This document shows, in pieces, positions 26,209-34,877 of a DNA stretch of 64,000 nucleotides. Location: NCBI GenBank assembly GCA_026224775.1, contig JAMFRP010000038.1:211335-275334 (forward strand), in the 5' to 3' direction. How positions within the stretch are numbered: the stretch's first letter is position 1; every line of letters begins with the position of its first letter. This stretch comes from Bacteroidota bacterium. GTDB lineage: Bacteria; Bacteroidota; Bacteroidia; Sphingobacteriales; Sphingobacteriaceae. Under the pieces are notes generated by a model. The model made no database searches, was not told the DNA's origin, and worked only from the letters and a program-made list of their open reading frames with translations. A program made the position numbers and the translations under genes.

Positions 26209-27648
26209 TTATTTACCAAAAACATAGAAGAATGTCATTCTGTAAACTAAAGTGTGATTATCGGGCAGATAGCCTTTGGTTGAAGCATCGTATTGATCGC
26301 TATACCTTGTAAGCCAAACATTCGGCATAAAGTGTATATTTTTAGCTGGCGTATAGTCTAAGCCCGCTGTATAAAACTGCTCTTTAACCGTAGGATCGTA
26401 GGAGGTGTAATTAGTGTTAGCTGTATAATTATCAGCTGCAATAAATTTAGTGTCGGGGTTGTAGCTATCAAAACGAGCGAAATAACTCCACTTATTTTTA
26501 ACAACAGTACCACGGAGCCACAAAGAAATAGCAGTTACGGTTGCTTTTGCAGCTTCTTTGGTTGTATTGTCGGTTACGCCATTGGTAAAGTTTTGTGTAT
26601 AAGCCTCGACACCAAATGTGAATGCAGGCATGGTATAAGCTGCAAAAATCTTAAACATATTATGCTCTTGCGGCCCCAGCGTACCATCAGCAACCGCCGT
26701 ACTGACTTGAGTAGATGACGTTTTTGCATAATCGGCATATAGATCTACATATAGGTGTTGATCGAGGAATTTTGCCCATAAATCGCCATAAAACATTTTA
26801 AAAAAACCAGTATTGGGGTTGGGATTGGTGGCGCTTAAAGCGTTATTGGGGTTATAAACAGTTGTTAAACTTGATGTTGTATTATCGCCAACCATGACAA
26901 CATAGCCAAAGTTTTTTGTTTTAGGGTCGAAAGTTCCCTGTAATGCAGCGCCGACATCATAGGCATTGTTTCTATGAAAATCGGAAAGGGTCCTTTCAAT
27001 TGACCTGTAAGACCAGGTAGCTTCAGAAAGTGAGGTTGGCCCATTGGTGCCTGGCTCATTAAGCGAGAAACTGGGTGTACTCATTTCGCCGATCACAAAA
27101 TCAGTACCAACCCAAACTTCACGCACACGCAGGTTAAAGTTTTTAATATAAAATGCCATTTTACCATCGGCAAGATTATCGCCCCCTACAACGGATGAAG
27201 TCGCGGTGGTAGGTGTCGTATTTTCGTTCGGTTCAGAAGCCAACAAAACCTCGGCCCTGAATTTTTGGTTTATATCGTAATCGTAACCTAAATAAATACG
27301 GCGAAACTGAAATGCATTACGGTTGCTTGGCGTTTGGTAATAGTTATTCTCTTTACCAAGTGTTGATGTTAACGCGGGCGAATGCGCATCATAATACGCA
27401 TCGCCAAATGCATAACCCCACAATCTCCGCTGGGGATGCCAGGAGGTATCAGGTTCGGTAACTTTGGGTGTAACAGTTTGTTGATTATCGGCGCTGCCCA
27501 GATTATTAGTTGATTTTATAGCAGCATTAGCCAGAATTTGAGGAGAACTCGATTCTGTTGACTGTGCCCTGGCCGTGACGGTAAGAAAACACGACGAAAA
27601 CAATAGAAATAGCGCAATCATGCGCTGATTTAATACATTTTTGTACAT
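26209..27648 (-). CDS. Outer-membrane porin of the nitrate operon
   Basis: 479 residues. Signal peptide MYKNVLNQRMIALFLLFSSC leading to a TARAQS cleavage site. After a polar stretch, the mature protein has barrel-like strands (FQFRRIYLGYDYDINQKFRA, LWGYAFGDAYYDAHS, FGVEAYTQNF) and a last strand YRMTFFYVFGK, typical of Bacteroidota porins. It is the first gene of the nitrate operon, so anion entry for nitrate is the natural reading, but no specificity residue can be read. The protein family is of the general porin/DcaP-like kind; exact family not assigned. Confidence 0.8.
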   Translation of the reverse strand: MYKNVLNQRMIALFLLFSSCFLTVTARAQSTESSSPQILANAAIKSTNNLGSADNQQTVTPKVTEPDTSWHPQRRLWGYAFGDAYYDAHSPALTSTLGKENNYYQTPSNRNAFQFRRIYLGYDYDINQKFRAEVLLASEPNENTTPTTATSSVVGGDNLADGKMAFYIKNFNLRVREVWVGTDFVIGEMSTPSFSLNEPGTNGPTSLSEATWSYRSIERTLSDFHRNNAYDVGAALQGTFDPKTKNFGYVVMVGDNTTSSLTTVYNPNNALSATNPNPNTGFFKMFYGDLWAKFLDQHLYVDLYADYAKTSSTQVSTAVADGTLGPQEHNMFKIFAAYTMPAFTFGVEAYTQNFTNGVTDNTTKEAAKATVTAISLWLRGTVVKNKWSYFARFDSYNPDTKFIAADNYTANTNYTSYDPTVKEQFYTAGLDYTPAKNIHFMPNVWLTRYSDQYDASTKGYLPDNHTLVYRMTFFYVFGK

Positions 27649-27691
27649 TTGAGTAAGTTTTTTATTTGTTAAAGCAATGAAAACTGTTTAA

Positions 27692-27729
27692 CCCTGTCTG
27701 GGAATGCGACCTCCCGGCAGGGCTTTTTT
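27692..27729 (+). terminator. Hairpin with T-run on the strand opposite the nitrate operon
   Basis: CCCTG (27692-27696) pairs with CAGGG (27718-27722) and GGGA (27700-27703) with TCCC (27712-27715), then C and six T. It would end plus-strand transcription, yet no plus-strand gene lies before it. For the minus-strand operon it is a stem in the 5' leader about 45-75 nt ahead of the porin start. Confidence 0.5.
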
Positions 27730-27780
27730 ATGTATTATTGGTTTGTTTTATCCATAGGCTAATAAAATTTGACCTTAATT

Positions 27781-27804
27781 TTATATTTACTGTGATAAAT
27801 ATAA
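27781..27804. promoter_or_regulatory. 24-bp palindrome upstream of the nitrate operon
   Basis: TTATATTTA-CTGTGA-TAAATATAA has perfect 9-bp arms. It sits 133 bp ahead of the porin start in the divergent region and is a candidate operator for the operon. Confidence 0.45.
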
Positions 27805-27935
27805 TTCATTTAATGTTTTTAATCAATTTTTAGATTCAAAAACAATCACTTTTATGACAAAAGCAATAAACAACTCAAAACAGGAGCCTAAAATGAAAAA
27901 ATTACAATGCAAAAATCATATTACTAGATATTTAT

Positions 27936-27949
27936 ATGATAAAAATCAG
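27936..27949. promoter_or_regulatory. FNR-type box (TGAT-N4-ATCA) near the crp gene
   Basis: ATGAT-AAAA-ATCAG carries the TGAT-N4-ATCA core of the FNR consensus TTGAT-N4-ATCAA. It lies between the porin and crp genes; a like box occurs at 31888. The rest of the 450-bp gap 27649-28098 is very AT-rich and holds no gene. Confidence 0.45.
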
Positions 27950-28098
27950 TTTAATAAGTAATTAAATTAGCTATTTATATAAACAGTCATTATTTATATC
28001 ATTTTTAAATCAATTATTTAATCACAAACAGACAAATACCTTATATTGCATCACTTATTAATTGCAAAATTTAAAAAAAAGTAAAAAATATCCCCTAT

Positions 28099-28791
28099 AT
28101 GAAAAAAAAGCTAATTACATGCGATATGAATAGCTGTTTTTTGTGCAGAAACTGCCTACCGGAATGGAAAGGGGCAATTGCTGCCAGCAAAAAGAATTTT
28201 TTCGTTAAAAAAAATGAAGTCATCTTTCAGGAAGGCGACCCAGTAAAAGGAATTTATTTTGTATTGAGCGGCAACGTTAAAGTGCATAAAAAATGGGGAC
28301 AGGATAAGGAGGTGATTTTGAGATTCGCGTCAAACGGCGCCATATTTGGCCATCGGGGGTTGGATACCAAAATTTATCCCATATCAGCCACCGCGCTTGA
28401 GGACGGGATACTTTGCTACTTTGATCTGGATTTTTTTGAAGCAAGCTTAAAGGTAAACAATGAATTTACGTACCAATTGATGATGTTTTTTGTAAAAGAC
28501 TTACAGGAATCTGAAAACAAGATGCGCAACCTCGCTCACATGCCGGTTAAAGGCCGTGCAGCCCAGGCCTTAATATATTTGGAGAAGCAATTCGGGCTAA
28601 AAGAAGATGACTTTATTAACATCAGGCTATCCCGGCAGGACCTGGCATCTTTCATCGGCGCCACCTACGAAACTGTATTCAGGGTAATAACTGAACTACT
28701 GAATGAAAACATAGTAGCCGCCCATGACAAATACATAAAAGTTATAGATAAAGAGAAACTACTATTATTAACCGACGACAACGAAGTTTAG
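28099..28791 (+). CDS. Crp/Fnr-family regulator with N-terminal cysteine cluster
   Basis: 230 residues. A cyclic-nucleotide-binding-type beta barrel (VKKNEVIFQEGDPVKGIYFV, then LSGNVKVHKKWG) is followed by a dimer helix and a winged helix-turn-helix (RLSRQDLASFIGATYETVFR). The first 19 residues contain four cysteines, C8, C13, C16 and C19 (C-x4-C-x2-C-x2-C), which could bind an iron-sulfur cluster as in FNR-like sensors; that is inference, as no fifth ligand pattern is known to me. It stands between the nitrate and nitrite operons and converges on nirD, so it is the likely regulator, possibly sensing oxygen or nitric oxide. Confidence 0.9.
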   Translation: MKKKLITCDMNSCFLCRNCLPEWKGAIAASKKNFFVKKNEVIFQEGDPVKGIYFVLSGNVKVHKKWGQDKEVILRFASNGAIFGHRGLDTKIYPISATALEDGILCYFDLDFFEASLKVNNEFTYQLMMFFVKDLQESENKMRNLAHMPVKGRAAQALIYLEKQFGLKEDDFINIRLSRQDLASFIGATYETVFRVITELLNENIVAAHDKYIKVIDKEKLLLLTDDNEV

Positions 28792-28800
28792 AAAACTACA

Positions 28801-29154
28801 TTATTCCAGTATACCAATATATACTTTACCATCCTCAACCCGCACTGGATACGTTTTTATTTGAAAATCATCGCCACTCAAACACTCACCACTTAATAGC
28901 GAAAAGGTTTTTTTATGAAAAGGGCAAGCTACCTTAGGCTCGCAGCTATTTCCCTCGCTACCAATCATTCCACGCGATAAAACCATTTGCTGCTTATGCG
29001 GACAAAGATTTTGCGTAGCGTACCATTCACCACGACGGGCAAAGTTATATATCGCTATCTGTTCATTGCCATGTTTTACGCACGCCCCGCCATTGGCAGG
29101 CACGTCATCTGCATAGCAAGCCAACACCCATTCAATATCTGCCATCGTTTCCAT
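28801..29154 (-). CDS. nirD: Nitrite reductase small subunit, Rieske [2Fe-2S] protein
   Basis: 117 residues. Rieske ligands are C-x-H in NLCPHKQQMV and C-x2-H in VACPFHKKTF, as in NirD. The N-terminal part (GGACVKHGNEQIAIYNFARR) and the ending TYPVRVEDGKVYIGI are typical of the small subunit of assimilatory NADH-nitrite reductase. It supports NirB, whose gene ends 45 bp upstream, and is cytoplasmic. The gene ends 9 bp from the convergent crp end. Confidence 0.93.
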   Translation of the reverse strand: METMADIEWVLACYADDVPANGGACVKHGNEQIAIYNFARRGEWYATQNLCPHKQQMVLSRGMIGSEGNSCEPKVACPFHKKTFSLLSGECLSGDDFQIKTYPVRVEDGKVYIGILE

Positions 29155-29199
29155 ATGAATCTTGTTTAATTTCTGTAATTAAATAATTAAAAAAACGCT

Positions 29200-31689
29200 T
29201 TACCATTTAGCTTTGATCTGCTCACGCATCGGTTCAAATTTTATTGCCGGATCTTTCTCTTCGGGTGCATTAATAAAATGCACAAAACGTTTACGTAATT
29301 CATCATTTTCCACCACTTCCTTCCATTCACAATGATAAGTATCAACCAGCTCCTGCATTTCTTCTTCCACCTGCTCGTTTATATCCAAACTATTATTGAT
29401 GATTACGTTTTTCAGATACGCGATGCCACCATCCATTTTATTTAACCAGGTTGCAGTACGGGTCAGCGGGTCAGCTGTTTTAATATAAAACATCAGGAAC
29501 CTATCCAGATATTTTATGCAAGTCGCGCTATCAATATCCGTAGCCAATAGTTGCGCATGCTGCGGTTTCGATCCACCGTTACCGCATACATATAAATTCC
29601 ATCCTTTTTCGGTAGCGATAATGCCAAAGTCCTTTGCTTGCGCTTCGGCGCATTCACGAACACATCCACTAACACCTCCCTTTAGCTTATGCGGCGATCT
29701 TACACCTTTATAACGCTCTTCAATTTCAATAGCAAATGAAACACTATCATGCAAACCATATCGGCACCAGGTGCTCCCCACGCAGCTTTTAACTGTACGC
29801 AATGACTTGCCGTAAGCATGCCCACTTTCAAAACCCGCGTCAATTAATTCCTCCCAAATCGCAGGCAAATCATTTACATGGGCACCAAACATATCAATAC
29901 GCTGTCCGCCCGTTATTTTGGTATAAAGACCATATCTTTTTGCAACCTGCCCAATAACAATCAGTTTATCCGGGGTAATTTCGCCACCCGGAATACGAGG
30001 CACCACCGAGTAAGTACCCCCTTTTTGAATGTTAGCCAAGTAACGATCATTACTATCTTGTATGGTATCCTGCTTTACAATTACATCATTCCATAAGCTG
30101 GAAAGAATGCTTGCTACCGCAGGTTTACAAACCTCACAGCCGTCACCTTTACCAAAGTGATCCAATACCAGATCGTAATTTTTGAGCTTGTTTATTTTCA
30201 CCATATCAAACAACTCCTGCCGCGAATAGTCGAAATGCTCGCAGATCACATTTTTAACGTACTGGCCATTGGCTTTCATGGTACCGGCTATCAAATCTTT
30301 AACTAACGGCACACACCCCCCGCAACCAGTTCCAGCCTTAGTACATTTTTTTATATCATCAATATCTACTGCTCCATTATTAACTGCCGAGCATATTGCC
30401 AGTTTACTTACCGCCTCGCACGAACATATTAATGCATCATCGGGCAAACTCATAATCCCTGCACCTTCAGCAGTATCACCACCTCTTGACCCCAATATCA
30501 GGTCTTCGGGATTAGGAGGAAGCAAAATTTTATTATTAACCGTTTGCAACAATATATTGTAAGCCTCTGCTTCGCCAACTAAAATGCCTCCTAATAAATA
30601 TTTACCGTCATTACTAATATTAATGCGTTTGTATATACCTTTATGGCTATCCTCAAATACGATAGTACGGCACTCAGGCTCGGTAACAAAAGCATCACCA
30701 AAGCTCGCTACATCTACACCAATCAGCTTTAGCTTGGTGCTCATATCATAACCGTAGAAAGACTTATCACCTCCAGTTAAAAGCGTAGCTACTATGTCAG
30801 CCATCTCGTAACCGGGAGCAACCAGCCCATATATCATACTATTATAAAGTGCACATTCGCCAATCGCGAAGATACACTCGTCACTGGTCTGCATTTTTTC
30901 ATTAACTATAACACCACCGCGACTGCTTGTTTGCAAACCTGCAAGTTTCGCCAGCTCATCACGAGGGCGTATCCCTGCTGATATAACCAGCATATCAACC
31001 GTTAGTGATGTATCATCATTAAATTTCAGGAACTCTATTTTATCATCGCCCGCAATCTCGGATGTGCTTTTGTTTAGGTGGATACTCAACCCAAACTCTT
31101 TTAACTTTGATTGCAGCATTGCGCTTCCGGCTGAATCTACCTGCCTTGGCATTAAACGCGGCGCAAATTCAATAACATGTGTTTCTTTAATACCGAGATC
31201 TATTAATGCCTTCGCGGCCTCCAATCCTAACAACCCACCGCCCATTACCGCACCAACTTTTGCACTGGCAGCATAATCCCTAATTAGGTCCAGGTCTTCA
31301 ATGGTGCGGTAAACAAATACACCTTTTTTTTCAACACCCTCTATATTTGGAACGAAAGGAGATGAACCTGTTGCCATTACCAAGTAATCATATTTTATTA
31401 CAGTTCCTTTTAAAGAGTGTACCGTTTTATCAATGCGGTTAATTTCCTGTATAGGATCATCCAAATGAAGAGAAATGCCATTATCGGCATACCAGGATGA
31501 ATTGGAAAGCGACAGATCATCGGCAGACTTGCCATTAAAGTATTCACTTAGATGCACCCTGTCATAAGCTATGCGGGGCTCTTCACCGAAAACAATAATG
31601 TTGAATTGAGTTGATCTGGATACCAGTTTTTCACAAAACTTATATCCAACCATTCCATTTCCAACTACGACAATTGTTGGTTGAGACAT
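29200..31689 (-). CDS. nirB: NADH-nitrite reductase large subunit
   Basis: 829 residues. Order: FAD/NADH domain (IVVVGNGMVGYKFCEKLVSR, GAVMGGGLLGLEAAKAL, CIFAIGECALY), BFD-like [2Fe-2S] domain (LICSCEAVSKLAICSAVNNG with GTGCGGCVPLV), a second degenerate BFD-like block (VICEHFDYSRQELF, GCEVCKPAV), then the ferredoxin-like half and siroheme/4Fe-4S domain (CVGSTWCRYGLHD and GCVRECAEAQAKDFGI). It reduces nitrite to ammonium with six electrons from NADH. Full length and intact. Co-transcribed with nirD and divergent from sumT, which makes the siroheme precursor. Confidence 0.96.
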   Translation of the reverse strand: MSQPTIVVVGNGMVGYKFCEKLVSRSTQFNIIVFGEEPRIAYDRVHLSEYFNGKSADDLSLSNSSWYADNGISLHLDDPIQEINRIDKTVHSLKGTVIKYDYLVMATGSSPFVPNIEGVEKKGVFVYRTIEDLDLIRDYAASAKVGAVMGGGLLGLEAAKALIDLGIKETHVIEFAPRLMPRQVDSAGSAMLQSKLKEFGLSIHLNKSTSEIAGDDKIEFLKFNDDTSLTVDMLVISAGIRPRDELAKLAGLQTSSRGGVIVNEKMQTSDECIFAIGECALYNSMIYGLVAPGYEMADIVATLLTGGDKSFYGYDMSTKLKLIGVDVASFGDAFVTEPECRTIVFEDSHKGIYKRINISNDGKYLLGGILVGEAEAYNILLQTVNNKILLPPNPEDLILGSRGGDTAEGAGIMSLPDDALICSCEAVSKLAICSAVNNGAVDIDDIKKCTKAGTGCGGCVPLVKDLIAGTMKANGQYVKNVICEHFDYSRQELFDMVKINKLKNYDLVLDHFGKGDGCEVCKPAVASILSSLWNDVIVKQDTIQDSNDRYLANIQKGGTYSVVPRIPGGEITPDKLIVIGQVAKRYGLYTKITGGQRIDMFGAHVNDLPAIWEELIDAGFESGHAYGKSLRTVKSCVGSTWCRYGLHDSVSFAIEIEERYKGVRSPHKLKGGVSGCVRECAEAQAKDFGIIATEKGWNLYVCGNGGSKPQHAQLLATDIDSATCIKYLDRFLMFYIKTADPLTRTATWLNKMDGGIAYLKNVIINNSLDINEQVEEEMQELVDTYHCEWKEVVENDELRKRFVHFINAPEEKDPAIKFEPMREQIKAKW

Positions 31690-31887
31690 ATGCAGTTATT
31701 TTAAATGTTAAAGCAATTAATCACGATAAACACATCCTTGTTGCGACCAAAATGCATTTACATAACAATACTACTCAATTATATAATATATATCAAGTTT
31801 TAAACAGACATTTATTGCTTATTTTTACAATTTTTATGATTTTAGTAATATTTAATTTGTTTTAACATTAATTTTTATCAAAATTTC

Positions 31888-31901
31888 ATGATATAAATCA
31901 T
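31888..31901. promoter_or_regulatory. FNR-type box upstream of sumT
   Basis: ATGAT-ATAA-ATCAT is a perfect palindrome with the TGAT-N4-ATCA core. Its centre lies about 22 bp ahead of the -7 element at 31913, near the usual -33 to -41 position for an activator. Confidence 0.5.
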
Positions 31902-31912
31902 TTTATAAGACT

Positions 31913-31920
31913 TATTTTTG
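31913..31920 (+). promoter_or_regulatory. Bacteroidota -7 element for sumT
   Basis: TATTTTTG fits TAnnTTTG; a start near 31927 would give a leader of about 73 nt. It is part of the palindrome TTATTTT-TGAT-AAAATAA (31912-31929). Confidence 0.45.
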
Positions 31921-31999
31921 ATAAAATAAACCATATATCTGATTTTATGCAAAATAGATAAAGTATAAATGGCTTTTTTTTTAAAAATAACTAACAATA

Positions 32000-32746
32000 A
32001 TGGACAACAGTAAAATATTCCCTGAATTATTTGTTTTAGGTGCAGGTCCTGGCGATCCTGAGCTCATTACTATGAAAGGATACCGTATTTTAAAGGAGGC
32101 TGATGTTATATTGTATGATAATTTAGCCAATAAAGAGCTTTTAAACTTTGCAAAGGATGGTTGCGAAAAGGTTTATGTAGGTAAACAGCCTTATGGCAAT
32201 TATACTCCACAGGAAACCATCCACGAAATGATAAAACAATTTGCATTTACAAAAGGCAAAGTGGTAAGATTGAAAGGGGGAGATCCTTTTATTTTCGGCA
32301 GAGGATTCGAGGAGATTATTTATGCAAGGGAGCATGGAATTAAAACCCACTTTATACCGGGCATCACCAGTATGCAGGCCTCGGGGCTTGAAGATATTCC
32401 GCTTACCCACCGTGCTATAAGCGAAGGGATATGGATGATAACCGGCACCAAAAAGGATGGCACACTTTCATCAGACCTAAAACTTGCCATGCAAAGTAAT
32501 GCAACGGTTGTTATTTACATGGGGATGAAACAACTGGCGGTAATTGCCGCAACCTATATAGAACAAGGCAAAGGCACAATGCCCGCAGCAATAATTCAGA
32601 ATGCCTCTTTACCTAATCAAAAGATAGCCACCGGTACTGTCGAAAGCTTGCCGGAAATGGCGGCAGCGTGCAGCTTAACTTACCCTGCTTTAATAATTAT
32701 TGGCGAGGTGGTGAATTTTCATTCAAAAAACATAACAGATTTATGA
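32000..32746 (+). CDS. cobA: Uroporphyrinogen-III C-methyltransferase
   Basis: 248 residues. Family landmarks: LFVLGAGPGDPELITMKGYR at the SAM site, ADVILYDNLA, VVRLKGGDPFIFGRGFEEI, FIPGITSMQASGLEDIPLTH and TVVIYMGMKQL. SumT/CobA makes precorrin-2, the precursor of siroheme, needed by NirB. No oxidase/chelatase domain (CysG N-terminal part) is attached, so ferrochelation must come from elsewhere. It is divergent from nirB and its stop overlaps the next start (ATGA), so the downstream gene is translationally coupled. Confidence 0.95.
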   Translation: MDNSKIFPELFVLGAGPGDPELITMKGYRILKEADVILYDNLANKELLNFAKDGCEKVYVGKQPYGNYTPQETIHEMIKQFAFTKGKVVRLKGGDPFIFGRGFEEIIYAREHGIKTHFIPGITSMQASGLEDIPLTHRAISEGIWMITGTKKDGTLSSDLKLAMQSNATVVIYMGMKQLAVIAATYIEQGKGTMPAAIIQNASLPNQKIATGTVESLPEMAAACSLTYPALIIIGEVVNFHSKNITDL

Positions 32747-33096
32747 AGATCCGTATTAAAGGCAATTCATTACGTTACCGTCTCACCAAATCAGATATTG
32801 AACATTTTTCACAAGATGGCTATATTGAAGAAACAATTTATTTTGGAACTCAAAAACTAATATATGCGCTACAATGCTATCAGGAGGAGGAACTAACAGC
32901 TGATTTTAACGATCAGAAAATTGTGTTATACGTGCCTGACTATATGGCTAAGGAATGGACGACTACAGATCGCGTGGGGTTTGAAAATAGCAATGGCGCA
33001 TTATACCTATTAATTGAAAAGGATTTTAAATGCCTTGATAATGTAGCAGAAGATCAAAGCGACAATTATCCAAATCCATTATCGAGTACGTTATGA
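32743..33096 (+). CDS. Small conserved-looking protein coupled to cobA (unknown function)
   Basis: 117 residues from the ATG at 32743, which overlaps the cobA stop as ATGA; an upstream in-frame ATG at 32668 would lie deep inside cobA and is rejected. It begins MKIRIKGNSLRYRLTKSDIE and has FGTQKLIYALQCY and KIVLYVPDYMAKEWTTTDRV. No signal peptide or cysteine motif. Coupling to cobA within a nitrate cluster suggests a role in nitrite or siroheme metabolism; I recall uncharacterised proteins with this opening in similar clusters, but no function. Confidence 0.75.
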   Translation: MKIRIKGNSLRYRLTKSDIEHFSQDGYIEETIYFGTQKLIYALQCYQEEELTADFNDQKIVLYVPDYMAKEWTTTDRVGFENSNGALYLLIEKDFKCLDNVAEDQSDNYPNPLSSTL

Positions 33097-33398
33097 AAAT
33101 AGCCTACCATTTGATTAAAAAGTAAAGGTCATACAGAGCGGGCCCTATGTTTATTTTTTAGGGGCAGGCCTTGACATCTTACTCGGTTCGCGCCGTTGGT
33201 TGCTTACATGGTGAAAATGGGATGGTGCGCTAATGGCCTTGCGGGCGATTAACACTAATGTTTTCACTAAAAGTCATTCATTAAAACTGTATAATAATTC
33301 ATTATTTTGCACCTTTATGTCGTAAGATATTGTAAATAATCTGCATCAAAAAATGGTTAGTAATTCGGTGCGTAGTACATCGACAGTCATATAAAGCA

Positions 33399-33445
33399 TT
33401 GTAAACCAGCGGGTCAGCAATCGTGTCCGATTCCCCTATGGTTAC
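33399..33445 (+). pseudogene. tRNA-like 3' remnant
   Basis: TTGTAAACCAGCGGGTC looks like the anticodon-loop side of a tRNA, and CCGATTCCCCTATGGTTACTT closely resembles the tRNA-Glu 3' end (TCGATTCCCCTACGGGCTACTT at 14724-14745). No matching 5' half folds with it. It may be a decayed tRNA or an old attachment-site copy. Confidence 0.35.
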
Positions 33446-33447
33446 TT

Positions 33448-33480
33448 AAGGAAACTTACATAGCTATATGTTTCCTTTTT
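33448..33480 (+). terminator. Hairpin with T-run behind the tRNA-like remnant
   Basis: AAGGAAAC (33448-33455) pairs with GTTTCCTT (33470-33477), followed by more T. Same arrangement as the terminator behind tRNA-Glu. Confidence 0.6.
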
Positions 33481-33730
33481 AAATTCAATTAATTTTTTGA
33501 TTATCACATAATTAAAATCTTTATTTAAGCCCAAAAAAGGTTTAGATGTTTTAATTTACTGTTTTTTTTGACTCTTAAAAAAGTGCCCTGAGATGATTTA
33601 ATCAATGTTTCAGGTGTTCGACTGCTTTAGGCCATTTGCCCATTATTCCTTGTATTTTCAGTATGTTTAAATGTCTTTGCATGCATACTTAAATAACGCT
33701 GAACCAATAGGCCTTTTTTCTCAGAAACAA

Positions 33731-34339
33731 TTAGGAGGTTGGATGCGAATTAAGCCCCAGAGTTTTGAAGGCCTCCTTCCGGTAATTTTCTGAGTGACGA
33801 TCATATTCGGTTGGATTATCAATCATACTTAGAAAATAGTATGCGCCATCTGATATGACAAAAATTAACTCAGCAGTATGCGCAGGGTCATCACACTGAA
33901 TTAATTTTTGATCCACGCACTCCTGGATCAGGTTCCTGAGCCACTCCCGCAATAACAAATGCATTTCCCTGAAGCGGGATTTGATCAGCGGATTTCTGAA
34001 AATAAGAGCAAAGCAATTATAAAAGACACTGTCATCGATATAACAATTCCATTTTTTTGAAAATATGTTATTCAGCACTTCTGTGAGTCTTTCCAATGAA
34101 TTAACTTCAGCGCTTTCCGGCTGATAGATTTGTTTATAACTGCTAATAATAAAGTCTATCAAACCAAGCAGCAATTCTTCCTTATTGGAAAAATAGTGGA
34201 CCACGAGACTTGGGTGCATCTCTAATTCTTTTGCCACTTTTCCAAAAGAAGTATTTTCAATTCCTTCCTTGATTGCGATGTTGTAAAATGCTTCGATGAT
34301 CTTCTTCTGCTGATCTTCTTTTAAACTTTTTCTACCCAT
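33731..34339 (-). CDS. TetR-family regulator (first of two paralogues)
   Basis: 202 residues. The N-terminal helix-turn-helix is seen in IENTSFGKVAKELEMHPSLV then VHYFSNKEELLLGLIDFII. The opening MGRKSLKEDQQKKII is nearly shared with the TetR encoded at 34833-35471 (MGRKSLKDVRQLEIV), and the similarity continues along the chain (SKKWN... in both; ISDGAYYFLS against LVDGAYFYLS), so the two arose by duplication. The ligand-binding half has no recognisable specificity. An ACTGAATGTTCGGT palindrome lies 53 bp upstream and may be its own operator. It flanks, and might control, the phospholipid-utilisation operon. Confidence 0.9.
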   Translation of the reverse strand: MGRKSLKEDQQKKIIEAFYNIAIKEGIENTSFGKVAKELEMHPSLVVHYFSNKEELLLGLIDFIISSYKQIYQPESAEVNSLERLTEVLNNIFSKKWNCYIDDSVFYNCFALIFRNPLIKSRFREMHLLLREWLRNLIQECVDQKLIQCDDPAHTAELIFVISDGAYYFLSMIDNPTEYDRHSENYRKEAFKTLGLNSHPTS

Positions 34340-34391
34340 AAATTGCTCAAAATTAGCTTAAAAAAATCATTAAAGTATTGTAAATAAATTT

Positions 34392-34405
34392 ACTGAATGT
34401 TCGGT
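34392..34405. promoter_or_regulatory. Candidate TetR operator upstream of the first tetR
   Basis: ACTGAATGTTCGGT is an imperfect palindrome of the usual TetR-site form. The related GAACGTTCAGTC occurs at 44560 upstream of susC. Confidence 0.4.
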
Positions 34406-34622
34406 TTATTTAATTATGCCTTTACATGTCCTTAACATCTGACGGGTTACTTTGACATAGGGGCGTTTCAGACTTTAAGAATAACCAAACACATCATTCA
34501 CACGACAGGTAAATATCAGTGGAACACATTTCCATGTTATCCGGAACGAGGGTCATATTCAGCTGTATACCCACCTAAATATCACAATTTATATTTATAA
34601 TTGTTTACACTCTCTATACGTA

Positions 34623-34877
34623 ATGATATTAATTATTATTGGCTGGCTCGGCGTGGTTTTATGCACAATGGGCTATTTGTTATTAAGCATGAAAGTTATA
34701 GCGGCGGAGCGCCGTGTATTCCAATTGTTTAATATAATAGGGGGACTTTGTTTAGTAATAACCGCTGTTTATAGTAATGATTTGCCAAATGTTGTTGCTA
34801 ACCTGCTATGGATGTTTATAGGGGTATATGCTTTAGGTCGCCAAATAAGAAACAACAGAGATGTTAGAAAAGGTTGA
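34623..34877 (+). CDS. Small membrane protein, CBU_0592-like
   Basis: 84 residues with three predicted membrane spans (ILIIIGWLGVVLCTMGYLLL, FQLFNIIGGLCLVITAVYS, VVANLLWMFIGVYALG) and a basic C-terminus. Length and layout match the CBU_0592 family of small integral membrane proteins, whose function is unknown. It overlaps the end of the convergent second tetR by 45 nt. No operon partner on its strand. Confidence 0.75.
   Translation: MILIIIGWLGVVLCTMGYLLLSMKVIAAERRVFQLFNIIGGLCLVITAVYSNDLPNVVANLLWMFIGVYALGRQIRNNRDVRKG

Larger units (their letters stand above)
31690..31999. other. Divergent nirB/sumT control region
   Basis: Very AT-rich 310-bp gap with no gene. It holds an FNR-type box (31888-31901) and a TAnnTTTG element (31913-31920) facing sumT. 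No exact -7 element was found facing nirB. Confidence 0.6.
33097..33730. other. 634-bp gene-poor region between the nitrate cluster and tetR
   Basis: No intact gene. At 33127-33260 the plus strand encodes a broken stretch (QSGPYVYFLGAGLDILLGSR then a stop after WLLTW), possibly a decayed gene not recognised. At 33399-33445 a tRNA-like fragment is present, followed by a hairpin at 33448-33480. The remainder is AT-rich. Confidence 0.5.
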
